Assembly (NCBI RefSeq): GCF_037042905.1 | Contig: NC_087247.1 | Coordinates: 76,306,420-76,370,419 of the forward strand | Origin: Lytechinus pictus | Taxonomy: Eukaryota; Echinodermata; Echinoidea; Temnopleuroida; Toxopneustidae | DNA: 64,000 nt | Reading direction: 5' to 3' | Part shown: positions 1-10,847 of the stretch, piece after piece | How the letters are laid out: each line of letters opens with the position of its first letter | Position numbering within the stretch: the stretch's first letter is position 1 | The notes under the pieces: model-generated | What the model was told of the DNA's origin: nothing | The model's database searches: none | Seen by the model: the letters and a program-made list of their open reading frames with translations, nothing else | Translations under genes and position numbers: made by a program

Positions 1-1622
1 GATGAATTATGATGAGCATTTGAAATTGAATATTGCAATCTCTATTATTATGGCGCTAGTGTACTTTCGCACCTCCCCGTTTAATGGTTTTCAAACATGT
101 ACAATCTCACCCTAAATAATTCACAACCTAAAATACTTGCATCTGAGCCTCCAATTCCAAAGTCCAGTAGAAGTTGAATATTTGCAGTTTTGACACTTTT
201 TTACAAAAGTTTTACACCTATTTCGGGATCACTCGGTCGCTTGATCAAGCTCAGCGCTGCACATAAGCAGTCGGTACGCGTACAGTACGTACCACCTAGT
301 GAAGTGCAAGAAGAGCGAGTTTTTCTATGGTATCTTCAAAAAGATTTTTTCCCCTCTTTCAGCTTGCACAAAATTGTTCCCAGGGCCTTGGCTCTCTCTG
401 CCACTTTTTATTGTTTTTCCATCCGACTGCACAAACTTAAATATTCATTTGTATATAATCAACCAATCATAGATGAACATAAGCATGGATGAGTATAAGG
501 AACCAATCAGAAATCATCAAAGTTATACGAAGGGTAAACCTAAATGGATATCAGGTGCAGTTAGTGTGCGAGACTGAGAGTACACGTAATATGATCACCT
601 CCCTGCATGTAGTGAGTGTATGCGCATGCAAACAAAAGGATGAAATGTACATTGCATGTCCCAGGTGGTATGGATGGAGATGGTACGGCGGCGTGTGAAA
701 AATTGAAAAATGTAATCTACTAGCATGAAATCAACATAGCATACAATTGTAAACTGAAGGAAAGTTCTCTGACCTACATTATTATTTCTTATTTCATCGC
801 TTAATCTACGTGTATTCACATTTTTCACATTTCTTATTTCATTAAAAAAATCACACACACGCACACCCCACACACATACCTTCACACAACAAACATCAAC
901 CACTCTGCACAACCACTACCGTAATACTTGGTGCAAGCTGAAAGAGGGGAAAAAATCTTTTTGAAGATACCATAGAAAAACTCGCTTTTCTTGCACTTCA
1001 CTAGGTGGTACGTACTGTACGCGTACCGACTGCTTATGTGCAGCGCTGAGCTTGATCAAGCGACCGAGTGATTCCGAAATAGGTGTAAAACTTTGTAAAA
1101 AAAGTGTCAAAACGGCAAATATTCAACTTCTACTGGACTTTGGAGGCTCAGATGCAAGTATTTTAGGTTGTGAATTATTTAGGGTGAGATTGTACATGTT
1201 TAAAAACCATTAAACGGGGAGGTGCGAAACTACACTAGCGCCTCTATTATTGCTATCGAGATCTTCCCATTGGCAACACGGCAAGGATGTGTGATGTCAC
1301 ACATGAACAACTTTCCCTTTGATGGACTATGAAATACCCTGAAAATGTGTCTTTGCTTTTTCGTATGGTGATACAAACTCTTTTTATCCATGATGTATTC
1401 TTTAAAAATCTGTATTACATGCCCTCCTATAGAAAGAATACATGTTCTACTGATAGATGTAATAATAATAAAAGCAATTTAAGTGAAATATATACTAAAG
1501 TAATGCCTGGGCCGGGGAGATGGAGAGTTGTTCAAGAGTGACATCACACATCTTTGTCGCATTGCCAATGTGAGGATCTCCATAGCATTAGTGATCGCAA
1601 TATTCAAATGCTCATAACTTTC
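1..1622. mobile_element. TIR element (edge of window) interrupted by a foldback element
   Basis: The sequence at 15-50 (ATGAGCATTTGAA...TATTGCAATC) and at 1250-1320 (ATTGGCAACACGG..., GTGTGATGTCACAC) recurs inverted at 1510-1620. This is one TIR element whose left end begins before the window. It has been split by the foldback element at about 50-1242. Nothing coding was found; the 62-105 residue frames here fall within inverted repeats. Confidence 0.65.
50..1242. mobile_element. Foldback (long-TIR) element with 9-bp target duplication
   Basis: Arms of about 320 bp (52-372 and 929-1242) are near-exact reverse complements, starting GGCGCTAGTG and ending CACTAGCGCC. The flanks repeat TCTATTATT at 41-49 and 1243-1251. 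Long TIRs with a 9-bp duplication fit Mutator-like elements; that class is inferred. The 560-bp centre has a CA-rich stretch (846-905) and no credible gene. Confidence 0.7.
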
Positions 1623-3510
1623 TCATTATTTGTCCGATTTTTCTCAAACTTTTGTTGATCTGTTTCTTTGATTTTTCTGTTTTCACACAAGCTATCTTGG
1701 TCCAAAGCAAAGGTTTCATTCTCCTTTAAACTCCTCAAAAAAAGTTTGGAAATCTCAGGGACTCGATTTTAAGGCGCGCGAGAGCGATCGCGCGCTACAT
1801 GCGCGCCTTAATCCATTTTTGGTAGCGCGATTAATAGCGCGCCTCGCGATAGCTGACCTGCGCGAAATTGCCTAAAGTTGCCCTCGAAATCACCCAAAAT
1901 CATGCTTTCGCGGGCGACATAAAATCTGAATGTCGCCCCCGAAATTATTGCCGAGTGATAACAACACAACGGCCCACTAGTGCCATATGCTCGAGCTCCG
2001 CTTACCATTTAAAAATCATCCAAAATCCACACTCAGAATCATGAATAATCCTTAAAAGTAGCGAGTAGCGCAGTTTCAAATTCCGAAGTTGCGTTATTTT
2101 TTCTGTACCACGTATTTCCATACACATGGTACCAGGTATGGAAAAAAAAAATCAACGCAACGGTCGGGAAAGAGTTGCATGTATAGGGGTCCATTATGAC
2201 TAGCACCATGTGCAATTTCGAATGCACATGTTTCCCCTACAGATATCACAATTCTGTGATAAAATAATTCGAATTACACAGGAAATAAATCCCAGAGTCT
2301 AGTAACCTAGCATTGGTGAGTTGTCATTCGGCTTTGCTTTTCAAAACGGCTTATTAACTTCCAAAATAAGTTATCTTATTTATTAATTATAACTAAAAAA
2401 TCATTTGTTTTATTTTTCTAGGGGATGAGGTATTATATCAGACAATAAATCATCAAACAAAGCTCCATCTTTTTTACAAGGCCGGCGGCAGGCTCACGCA
2501 TTGGCGTTTTTACTAGCTAGCCAGTTGGAGCTCTGTCTCTCTGCCAGAGCTCTGGGGGACAATTCGCTCAGTAAAGGCCTCAATGATGGTGATTTTCTGT
2601 TTCAGACAGAGTTTACATTTCAGGAATATTATTCAAAACTGCCAATAAAGTTTGATGATTTCTTCATTGTCATGTATATTTAAGTTCTTAATGAATACAT
2701 TCTCACCAAATTTAGACTCCCCCATAGAGAAATGAAATTTTCATGGAGATCTGCGTTTTCAAAGAACTTCAGGAAAAGTTAGGGTATGTGGGCCTTTATT
2801 ATATGTACATGTACATGGCTGACTAGGGTATTGTACAGGAATAGATGGAGTAGAAATTAGATATTGAATTCATTTATATCCAAGTCCAACTCACAGTCAC
2901 ACACACACGCACACACCCATCCACACACACCCACATCCAAGATTCTATACATGATAAATAACTTTAAAAATCATACAATATTAAACAAAAAGTAATAATT
3001 CATTAATAAGTGAACAGGTATTCCTCAAAATACAAAAAAGTAGCATTTAAAAAGAGCCCCCGAAATGCAAAAAGTAGCCCTCGAAATTTGACAAAAAATT
3101 TAAAATGGAGCCCCCCCCCCCAAAAAAAAAAATCTAATTACAATACATTGTAAAACAATTATAAATACTTCCTTTGGTTGTTGATTGTAATTTTATAGTA
3201 CATACATTTCCTCCATCCATTTTGTTAATTGGGCAAAAAGCTCCCCTTGTATGTTGAAGGAGAGTTTTTTGCAGTGCTCCTCTACCGCTCTCCTTAAAAG
3301 TTCTAGGAGAGCTTTTTATTGCTCCCCTCATAATTATAAAACTGAGTCCCTGAAATCTGACTTTGATCGATAATTCCTCCTCGGTTTTAGCAAATATTAA
3401 TGTGTAATTAACACCAATGAACATGATGAATACATTTATACTAGATGATAGATCATGATTTAATTTTCTTAAAATGATACCCTAACGAGTATGGACTATG
3501 GTAGTGGATC
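1623..3510. other. Gene-free stretch with short CpG palindromes and microsatellite
   Basis: No gene is recognised. At 1770-1860 there is a cluster of GCGCGC words forming a local palindrome around AAGGCGCGC...GCGCGCCTTA, unusual in this AT-rich setting. A CA/CACCC microsatellite lies at about 2894-2938 and a C-tract at 3109-3121. Short phrases (AAAAAGTAGC, CCCCGAAAT) recur at 3040-3100. Confidence 0.5.
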
Positions 3511-3943
3511 GTATTACCGAACACTTTTCATGAATTTGATCATATCAAACACATTATTCCAATAAAATTCACCAAACTTTCACCATAAATACACAAATAC
3601 CTACAAAATATAAATATGCAGAAATTTTGCCGAAATTGTTTTTCATTTTTACGACATCAGCTTCCAATCGGACCTCTCTTCGCAAGTGAAATATTTTGGT
3701 CACTTGAAAAAGGTATCGATAACTGAACGTGTGTTTTCTATGGGAAAAGTTGGGAAAACAAAGTCACTGATGAGCTATTTTGACCATATTTTATTGTTTT
3801 GAGGATTTAAAGACTTCGAAATTGTGGTTTTGATCATTTTTGATCATTTTTCTTTTCAAGTTCCCTTTGGAAGGATGTTGCAAAGGTTTGAGCGTATTTG
3901 ATTATTTTCTGACGCATATGATGCGCGCGTTCGGTAATACAAG
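3511..3943. mobile_element. Small TIR element with GTATTACCGAAC termini
   Basis: GTATTACCGAAC at about 3512 is inverted at about 3932 (GTTCGGTAATAC), bounding 430 bp of AT-rich sequence. The motif CGGTAATACAA recurs just outside (3951). No clear target duplication was made out, so the ends are approximate. Confidence 0.4.
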
Positions 3944-3999
3944 GCCGGTCGGTAATACAATCACTCACTATACAATGGACAAATGGTTCACATTGTCAT

Positions 4000-4328
4000 T
4001 ACCTTGGGCGAAGTTCGTGCAGGCTCCACTTCACTACCGCTACCCAGGGCCTACACTACGCTCCACCTACCCGAACTTCAGGACTGTGAATTCGATCGGA
4101 TATTCCAAGTCACAAAGGTGGGATGGAAATCATGTTTATTGTAAAAATTAAAGAAAAAAATAATGAGAAAGATAAATAACTTAATATCTTACTATACACC
4201 CGTATTTCACTCTGTGTCCATCCTCCGGTTATCCTCAAAATTGGTGATTTTGGGCCAGTATCAATTTCCTCACACGTATTACGGCCGATTTCAAAACATC
4301 GCATCGATGTTTTGAAATCGGCCGTGAT
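4000..4328 (+). repeat. Dispersed repeat, copy 1, ending in a 20-bp palindrome
   Basis: This 330-bp segment (GGGCGAAGTTCGTGCAGG...) is repeated in the same orientation at 20868-21221 with moderate divergence. Both copies end in an inverted pair of CGGCCGATTTCAAAACATCG that would form a hairpin. The hairpin loop differs: a few bases here, about 30 bases in the second copy. Confidence 0.7.
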
Positions 4329-4790
4329 TTGACAGCCGCCCAGATGGGTAAGCTCACTAGCGTACCTACGCGGGGGGGGGGGGGGGGGGGTCAGGGTGCC
4401 CCCCCTGACGAGCCACAACCCATGCAAAGGTAGTATACCTGCCCCCTCTGATGAGCTTGAAAGACCCTTTTTTTTTTTTTTTTGCTTGTCAAATTTTTGG
4501 GCGGACGGTTTTTGCCCCCCCTGTGGAAATCCTAGGTATGCCACTGGGTAAGCTTCAATGTGCCAGCACTACTTTTTGGGTAGCTGATAAAGCAAAGCAT
4601 GCTCTTGCCTCCTTAATTGGTTTAAAGTAGAAATATATTGAAAATCGTAAAAATGGAGAATCATATATATCAAATTAAAGGAGAAAATAAGGAGAACACG
4701 ATGGTGTACATCATTTATCATGGAGACCGATGAAACTCAGTTAATTGATAGTTTAAAGTTCTCTCTCTGAATGCTTCAAACACGCACTGT
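4329..4790. other. Gene-free stretch with long G tract
   Basis: A run of about 19 G lies at 4372-4390 and a T tract at 4466-4483, inside a C-rich decayed repeat. Nothing coding is evident. Confidence 0.5.
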
Positions 4791-5128
4791 CACTGTCTGT
4801 ACGAGAGGCGTGATTGGCTCTCCCACGTGAAGCTCCACTTGCATGCAAAACCTGTTGCGAGGGTACGTTTTCTCCACATTGTCACTGAATACTTCGATCC
4901 CGAAATGAAAGAAAACCCAGAATTTTATCTAGATTTGGATTTTCAAATTGATGATTTTGAAGATGAAGAGAATGATGATGAAGTGAACAACAAAGTAACG
5001 TAGTTGGAGGTAAATTAGGGGAATTACGCTGAGTCGGACAATTCAACTTGCAACACAATCACATGCCGATTCGCTACCAACTCATGTAGCTGCTACAAGT
5101 GCTAGCTACACCGCGCGGGCCAAATTGT

Positions 5129-7576
5129 AGGGACAGTGATTTTCCGTTTCAAAAAATTGCCTTTTCCGTTTCAGAAAATCTCAAATTCCGTTTCAGCATG
5201 TCAGAAAACGGAAATTCCGTTTCCCCATAGACTTTGTACACACGGAAAAGTGACAATTCCGTTTACACATTGAATACCGTATACTCGCACTGGTCAAAAT
5301 TTGTATCTGCTACTGTACCAACAACACAATAGAATCCGTACTAATCGGATCTATGCGGGTGCAAAAAATATTTTTCCAACCCCATTTAGCATGCATACAT
5401 CCTCACCTTTCACATTATTAGCATTATTTCACATACCTGCCAACCATTCCGATTTTGGCGGAATTATACCGATTTTTGGACCTCCATTCCGAATTCCGAA
5501 TTTTTAAACCAAAATTCCGATTTTGGGGTTACCCGGTAATCAATTTAGTGTTGAAATTATTGAAACGGCTGTATGATGCGACTAACGCATGCACGGCTGT
5601 AAGATGCGACTAACGCATAAACGACTGGAGCGCACGGCTACGCAAATACACAGTAAACGGCGCGCAAACACTGCTAAGTGCGCAGTTCCATTGCAAATGC
5701 ATGTGAAAATAACGAGCGTACACGCTATTCTTCGATGTTATCGTTGACTTCCGGAAAAAAATGGCGGCTGATATCGGCTCGCGAAAGTGCCAGTTTTTAG
5801 TGAGGACATGTTTTCACAATCCACGAACATCGGAAAAACCGTGAAAATTTCACTTTTTTAGACCCCTTGTTTCCTAACTACGATGTTAAGAATCACCGAT
5901 GGTGATATTTTTTATGCGAAATATGGTGATTTAGGTAAGAAGAAATCACTTTATTTCAAGTATTGCCCATGTCGCCGGATGATTTTGTAGTGTGGGAGTG
6001 AGTTAGAGAATGTGTAGTGTACATGTCTAGAGTGTGTTGGTGATTTCGGTGGTATATTGCTTGTCTGCTGGGCTGCGCTGAAGTAATGGCCGCACACCGA
6101 CGCAGTTACTCTAACTTTTAGATCTATCCCAACGCAATTTTAACATTGATCTGTACTTTATTTTCTCATATAATTGTCAAATTTTCGAGGAAGAAAGGAG
6201 ATTTTCAACTTTTGATCTCAATTTAGCCTTCGTAGTCAAACACCAAATCTACTTGCTTCGCTTGCCTAAACTCCCGGCGCCCGCCGAGTTGCTGCGCCTC
6301 AGCCTTCCCGTCTCGCCGGCGCACCGAAAGTGCTGTGGTGGGTGCGGGTCGGGCGCATGCAGCCGTTAGTTTCAGCTCCGTTTGTATCATGGTTGAAAAT
6401 CTGCTTTCTTATACCAACAAACACTTATCCATTGTAGTTTATGATAGAAACTTGTCCTCGGTCAGTAACCCCTGTGTGGTGAAATAAGATTGTCAATGTT
6501 TGGCTTATTTCCTCTTGACTTGATGCATGATTGCATGATGATGTAGGTTGGATAAATAGATGTTTGATTTTTTGGCACATCAATTTTTAATAAAGTAGGG
6601 CTAACTTAAATCTAAATTTATCATAAAAAATATGCCCTGGCCCAAAATTCAATTGAATTCTTGAAATAATTTTTTTTCTAATTGAAAAGAGAATCTGCAT
6701 CAATCTCTTTCCACCAATAGAGGGCCTCACAAAAATATGCTTAAAATTAAAGTTTTCGAGAGATCTGGTGAACAAGAAAAATTATTCCTTACAGATTTAG
6801 ATGAAAACAAATCACACCTGAATGAAATTAGGTGGGTTTTTGTCACAAAAGTAATATTTAAAATACCTTTTCTAAATTTTTAATTGATAAATTAAGGTCG
6901 ACTACATGTAGGTCATCCTCTGGTGTGGTAATGAGGGTAAATTTGCTTTAAAAGGTGTAGGGAAATGCTACTTTTACATGGTGTAAATGCAAAGAGTCCT
7001 TACCGTTGGAGCGGGCCGGACACCCGCTCGGTGCCGTCGTAGCTTTGATACTGATTTTTTATTATCAAAGGTTGGCAGGTATGATTTCACGGTGAAATGA
7101 TATTTCATCGATAATTTTGGGGTTTTTTGGACATCGTTATCATCAGTCAACGGCTTTTGCCAATCCGCCATCTTGGATTTTAAGACCATGATATCGTGCT
7201 GTTACATCTTCAAACGTAGAGGGCAGCAACACACGACCGTGCAGTGAACGATATGTGTGTGCATGTGAAGCCCAACCCGGCGCCGGCAGGGTACGGGTAC
7301 GGTGCGGGGTACAATCAAGTGTGCTGATGTCGAGTGCAGTCACGATGTGTGAATTGTCATGAAAGTAGCGAAGTGAGATCGTGTTTTCTGGGGTTTTGTG
7401 GCCATTTAATATTCTCATTTTGTTGTGATTTTGGAGTAATTTCTGTTGCTATTCTGTGTATTTTGAGGGAAAATAGGTTTTCCGTCATTTTCCGTTTGAA
7501 ATGACACTTTCCGTTTCAAAACACCCTTTCCGTGAATTCCGTCCGTTTACCGCGATCGCGGAAAATCACTGTCCCT
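5129..7576. mobile_element. AGGGACAG-terminal element (hAT-like), copy 1, containing a nested CATACC element
   Basis: Termini AGGGACAGTGATTTTCCG and its inverse CACTGTCCCT bound the element. The flanks CAAATTGT (5121-5128) and AAAATTGA (7577-7584) form an imperfect 8-bp duplication. Without the inner insert (5432-7083) it is about 800 bp and matches the intact copy at 30317-31118 in inverted orientation. Short TIRs plus an 8-bp duplication suggest a non-autonomous hAT, by inference. Internally it repeats CCGTTTC words near its ends. Confidence 0.8.
5432..7083. mobile_element. CATACCTGCCAACC element, copy 1 (1.65 kb, non-autonomous)
   Basis: The ends are CATACCTGCCAACC and GGTTGGCAGGTATG. The 6-bp sequence ATTTCA flanks both sides (5426-5431, 7084-7089). 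A second copy lies at 34229-35914 with flanking GGCTTA. The interior has GC-rich islands (6240-6350) but no long frame. I do not recognise the superfamily; a consistent 6-bp duplication is less common than the 8 bp of hAT. Confidence 0.85.
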
Positions 7577-7672
7577 AAAATTGAATTCATGAAAATGAAT
7601 TACCACATTGTCCAGACAGAGTCTCTTACCTCTGTGTCTATGATCGTTGTCAACAATTGTGTTGTACACCTA

Positions 7673-8825
7673 ATAACTTTCTATAGCTTCGAGGTAGGAT
7701 CACCAAATTCATACCAGAGGTCCCTCTCCTGAAGGCACAGGTCAAGTTCGAATATGAGTCGAATTTGATTAAGGTCAAAGGTCAATTAACTTTCCATGAC
7801 TGGCACTGAGCTATGTTGCACACATAATAACTTTCTATATCTTTGAGGTGGGATCACCAAATTCATACCAGAGGTCCATCTCCTGAACGCACAGGTCAAG
7901 TTCGAATATGAGTCGAATTTGAATAAGGTCAAAGGTCAAAGGTCAATGAACTTTCCATGACTGGCACTGTGCTGTGTTGTACACACAATAACTTTCTAAA
8001 GCTTCGAGGTGAGATCGCCAAATTCATAACAGAGGTCCATCTCCTGAAGGCACAGGTCAAGTCCGAATATGAGTCGAATTTGAATAAGGTCAATGAACTT
8101 TCCATGACTGGCACTGTGCTATGTTGTACACGTAATAACTTTCTATATCTTTAAGGTGGGATCACCAAATTCCTACCAGAGGTCCAACTCCTGAAGGCAC
8201 AGGTCAAGTTCGAATATGAGTCGAATTTGAATAAGGTCAAAGGTTAAAGGTCAATGAACTTTCCATGACTGGCACTGTGCTGTGTTGTACACACAATAAC
8301 TTTCTATAGCTTCGAGGTGAGATCGCCAAATTCATAACAGAGGTCCATCTCTTGAAGATGCAGGTCAAGTTCAAATGTGAGCCGAAGTTGAATAAGGTCA
8401 AAGGTCAATGAACTTTCCATGACTGGCACTGTGCTGTGCTGTACACACAATAACTTTCTATATCTTCGAGGTAGGATTGCCAAATTCATACAAGAGGTCC
8501 ATCTTTTGAAGGTGCAGGTCAAGTTCGAATGTGAGTTGAATTTGATTAAGGTCAAAGGTCAATGAACTTTCCATGACTGGCACTGTGCTGTGTTGTACAC
8601 ATAACTTTTTATATCATTGAGGTAGGATTGCCAAATTCATACAAGAGGTCCATCTCTTGAAGGTGCAGGTCAAGTTCGAATGTGAGTTGAATTTGATTAA
8701 GGTCAAAGGTCAATGAACTTTCCATGACTGGCACTGTGCTGTGTTGTACACACAATAATTTTCTATAGTTTCGAGGTGGGATTGCCAAACTCGTAACAGA
8801 GGTCCATCTCTTGAAGGTGCAGGAC
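7673..8825 (+). repeat. Tandem array of about 150-bp units with AGGTCAAAGGTCA
   Basis: Eight units start with AATAACTTTCTAT at about 7673, 7826, 7987, 8133, 8295, 8448, 8602 and 8754. Each contains a GAGGTCCATCTC...GGTCAAGTTCGAAT block and AAGGTCAAAGGTCAATGAAC. Small frames of 61-98 residues on both strands repeat the same peptide and are by-products of the array. Confidence 0.9.
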
Positions 8826-9036
8826 ATTTTGCCCTCACATCTATCATAGCCTTTAATCAAAATGTGCTTATAAAAAAACTGCACTCTTTCAAACTTCCTA
8901 CTCATACCCTATTATTTTATCTTGTAGTACTTTACTCTTGCATCATTTACTTATCATATTCCCACAGATCAATTTAGAAAACCATACTGCTAAAGTGAAG
9001 GCAAGATGGCTAAAAATCACACACAATAAGTTTTTG
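8826..9036. other. Short gene-free spacer
   Basis: AT-rich sequence between two repeat families; nothing recognised. Confidence 0.4.
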
Positions 9037-10505
9037 TCTCACCTGCATAGCAGAGTGAGACTATAGGCGCCGCTTTTCCGACGGCGGCGGCGGCGGCGGC
9101 GTCAACACCAAATCTTAACCTGAGGTTAAGTTTTTGAAATGACAGCATAACTTAGAAAGTATATGGACCTAGTTCATGAAACTTGGCCATAAGGTTAATC
9201 AAGTATTACTGAACATCCTGCCTGAGTTTCATGTCACATGACCAAGGTCAAAGGTCATTTAGGGTCAATGAACTTAGACCATGTTGGGGGAATCAACATC
9301 AAAATCTTAACCTAATACCCCTTTCATATTGCGCTTTTCACCGGCGAACTTCACCGGCGAAGTTCGCCAGCGAAGGGGAAAGTGTCCAGTATGAAAGGTA
9401 CACAGGAGAACTTCACCGGTGAACTTCGCCGGTGAACTTCTCCACCTCTAGAGGTGGAGAACTTCGCCGGCGAAACTGTTTCACCGGCGAAGTTCGCCGG
9501 TGAAAAGGCCAGTATGAAAGCAAACCGGAGAACTTCTCCTCTTTAATGACGTCAGAGGTCAATTTTTTTCTCTCCCGAAGTCCCTTGTACCGAGATTCCG
9601 CGTGCGATAGTTGCAAGCTCAGCTGAATGCTATGGCCATGTAGATACCCTCGAACATAATTTTTTTTTACTAACAATATTTATTAAAAAGCACTTTTTAC
9701 ATGTATAAAATGCGAAAAAATTTAAAAACAAGGTGATATTGTTTGTTTTTATCGTAATACTTCCAAAATATGTTATAATTATTTTTTTGATACCTTTTTG
9801 TAATAGGTAAGAAGTAATGTTTTACAATTTTCTTTCGTTTGTTCTGCAATCGCTTGTTGACTTTCGCCGGGGAAGAAATGTCAGTGCGAAAGGGTACATT
9901 TTTTTTCTTCGCCGGTGAAGTGAGGAATGCGAGGCGGAGAAGTTCGCCGGTGAAGTTCACCGGTGAAAAATGAAGAGGGCAGTATGAAAGGGGTATAAGG
10001 TTAAGTTTTTGAAATGTCATCATAACTTAGAAAATATATGGACCTAGTTCATGAAACTTATACATAAGGTTAATCAAGTATCACTGAACATCCTGCATGA
10101 GTTTCACGTCACATGACCAAGGTCAAAGGTCATTTAGGGTCAATGAACTTTGGCCGAATTGGGGGTATCTGTTGAATTACCATCATAACTTTAAAAGTTT
10201 ATGGATCTGATTCATGAAACTTGGACATAATAGTAATCAAGTATTACTGAACATCCTGTGCAAGTTTCAGGTCACATGATCAAGGTCAAAGGTCATTTAG
10301 GGTCAATGAACTTTGGCCAAATTGGGGTATTTGTTGAATTACAGCCATAAATTTGAAAGTGTATTGGTCTAGTTCATAAAACGTGGAAATAAGAGTAACC
10401 AAGTATCACTGAACATCTTGTGCGAGTTATAGTAGTTTTCAAAATCAGCACTGCTGCTATATTGAATCGCGTGATGCAGGTGAGACGGCCAGAGGCATTC
10501 CACTT
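9037..10505 (+). repeat. CTGCATAGCAGAGTGAGAC family repeat, copy 1, with internal AGGTCA units
   Basis: It starts GTCTCACCTGCATAGCAGAG and ends GAGACGGCCAGAGGCATTCC. Between lie diverged 150-170 bp units with the order TATGGACCTAGTTCATGAAAC, AACATCCTG, GTCACATGACC, AAGGTCAAAGGTCA, GGGTCAATGAACTT. A GGC microsatellite follows the start. The copy is split by the TAA-flanked element at 9316-9995. Other copies lie at 21297, 27878, 51826(-), 57451(-) and 61790. Confidence 0.85.
9316..9995. mobile_element. PIF/Harbinger-like MITE with TAA target duplication
   Basis: Termini TACCCCTTTCATA and TATGAAAGGGGTA are flanked by TAA (9313-9315, 9996-9998). Related repeat copies read CTTAACCTAAGGTTAAG with no insert, so they serve as empty sites. 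Three-bp TWA duplications are typical of PIF/Harbinger. Clusters of the palindrome TTCACCGGCGAA/TTCGCCGGTGAA lie near both ends (9340-9505, 9920-9966). Confidence 0.85.
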
Positions 10506-10847
10506 GTTATATTTATCTTTCATGCACAACCTTTCCTCCATTTTTTCAAACAATAAGTTTTACCATAACACCTTAATAATTAATTTAATTTTACAATTTT
10601 AATCACATTATTATCAATTACAGTCTTTTTCACTAACATTTATTTCCTTCCTTGCATGGAAATAATTATAGCTTCATAGTATTAACAGCATTCTTAGTGT
10701 TATCTGATTTTCTAGGGATAAAGTAGGCCTATATACCATTAATGCATATGTAAACTGTCAGAAACACAATTCACCCCCTAAACTGCTGACAGCCTCAGAA
10801 GTCATATAGCATAGTTTTGACATGCAGTCTCTTCATGATTGCAATAT
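10506..10847. other. Gene-free spacer
   Basis: AT-rich sequence, about 340 bp, with no repeat partner or gene recognised. Confidence 0.4.

Larger units (their letters stand above)
4790..7660 (+). repeat. Older repeat carrying a short acidic frame, split by the AGGGACAG element
   Basis: Segments 4790-5128 and 7577-7660 together match the reverse complement of 19075-19470, where the same sequence is uninterrupted. Copy 1 holds a 32-residue acidic frame at 4905-5003 (MKENPEFYLDLDFQIDD...) that is broken by a small deletion in the other copy. It could be the end of a transposase exon, but no family is recognised. Confidence 0.6.

Noticed and set aside
7929..8905. Several similar small frames in the 7.7-8.8 kb array
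   Set aside because: They repeat the same peptide because the DNA repeats; both strands are open equally.
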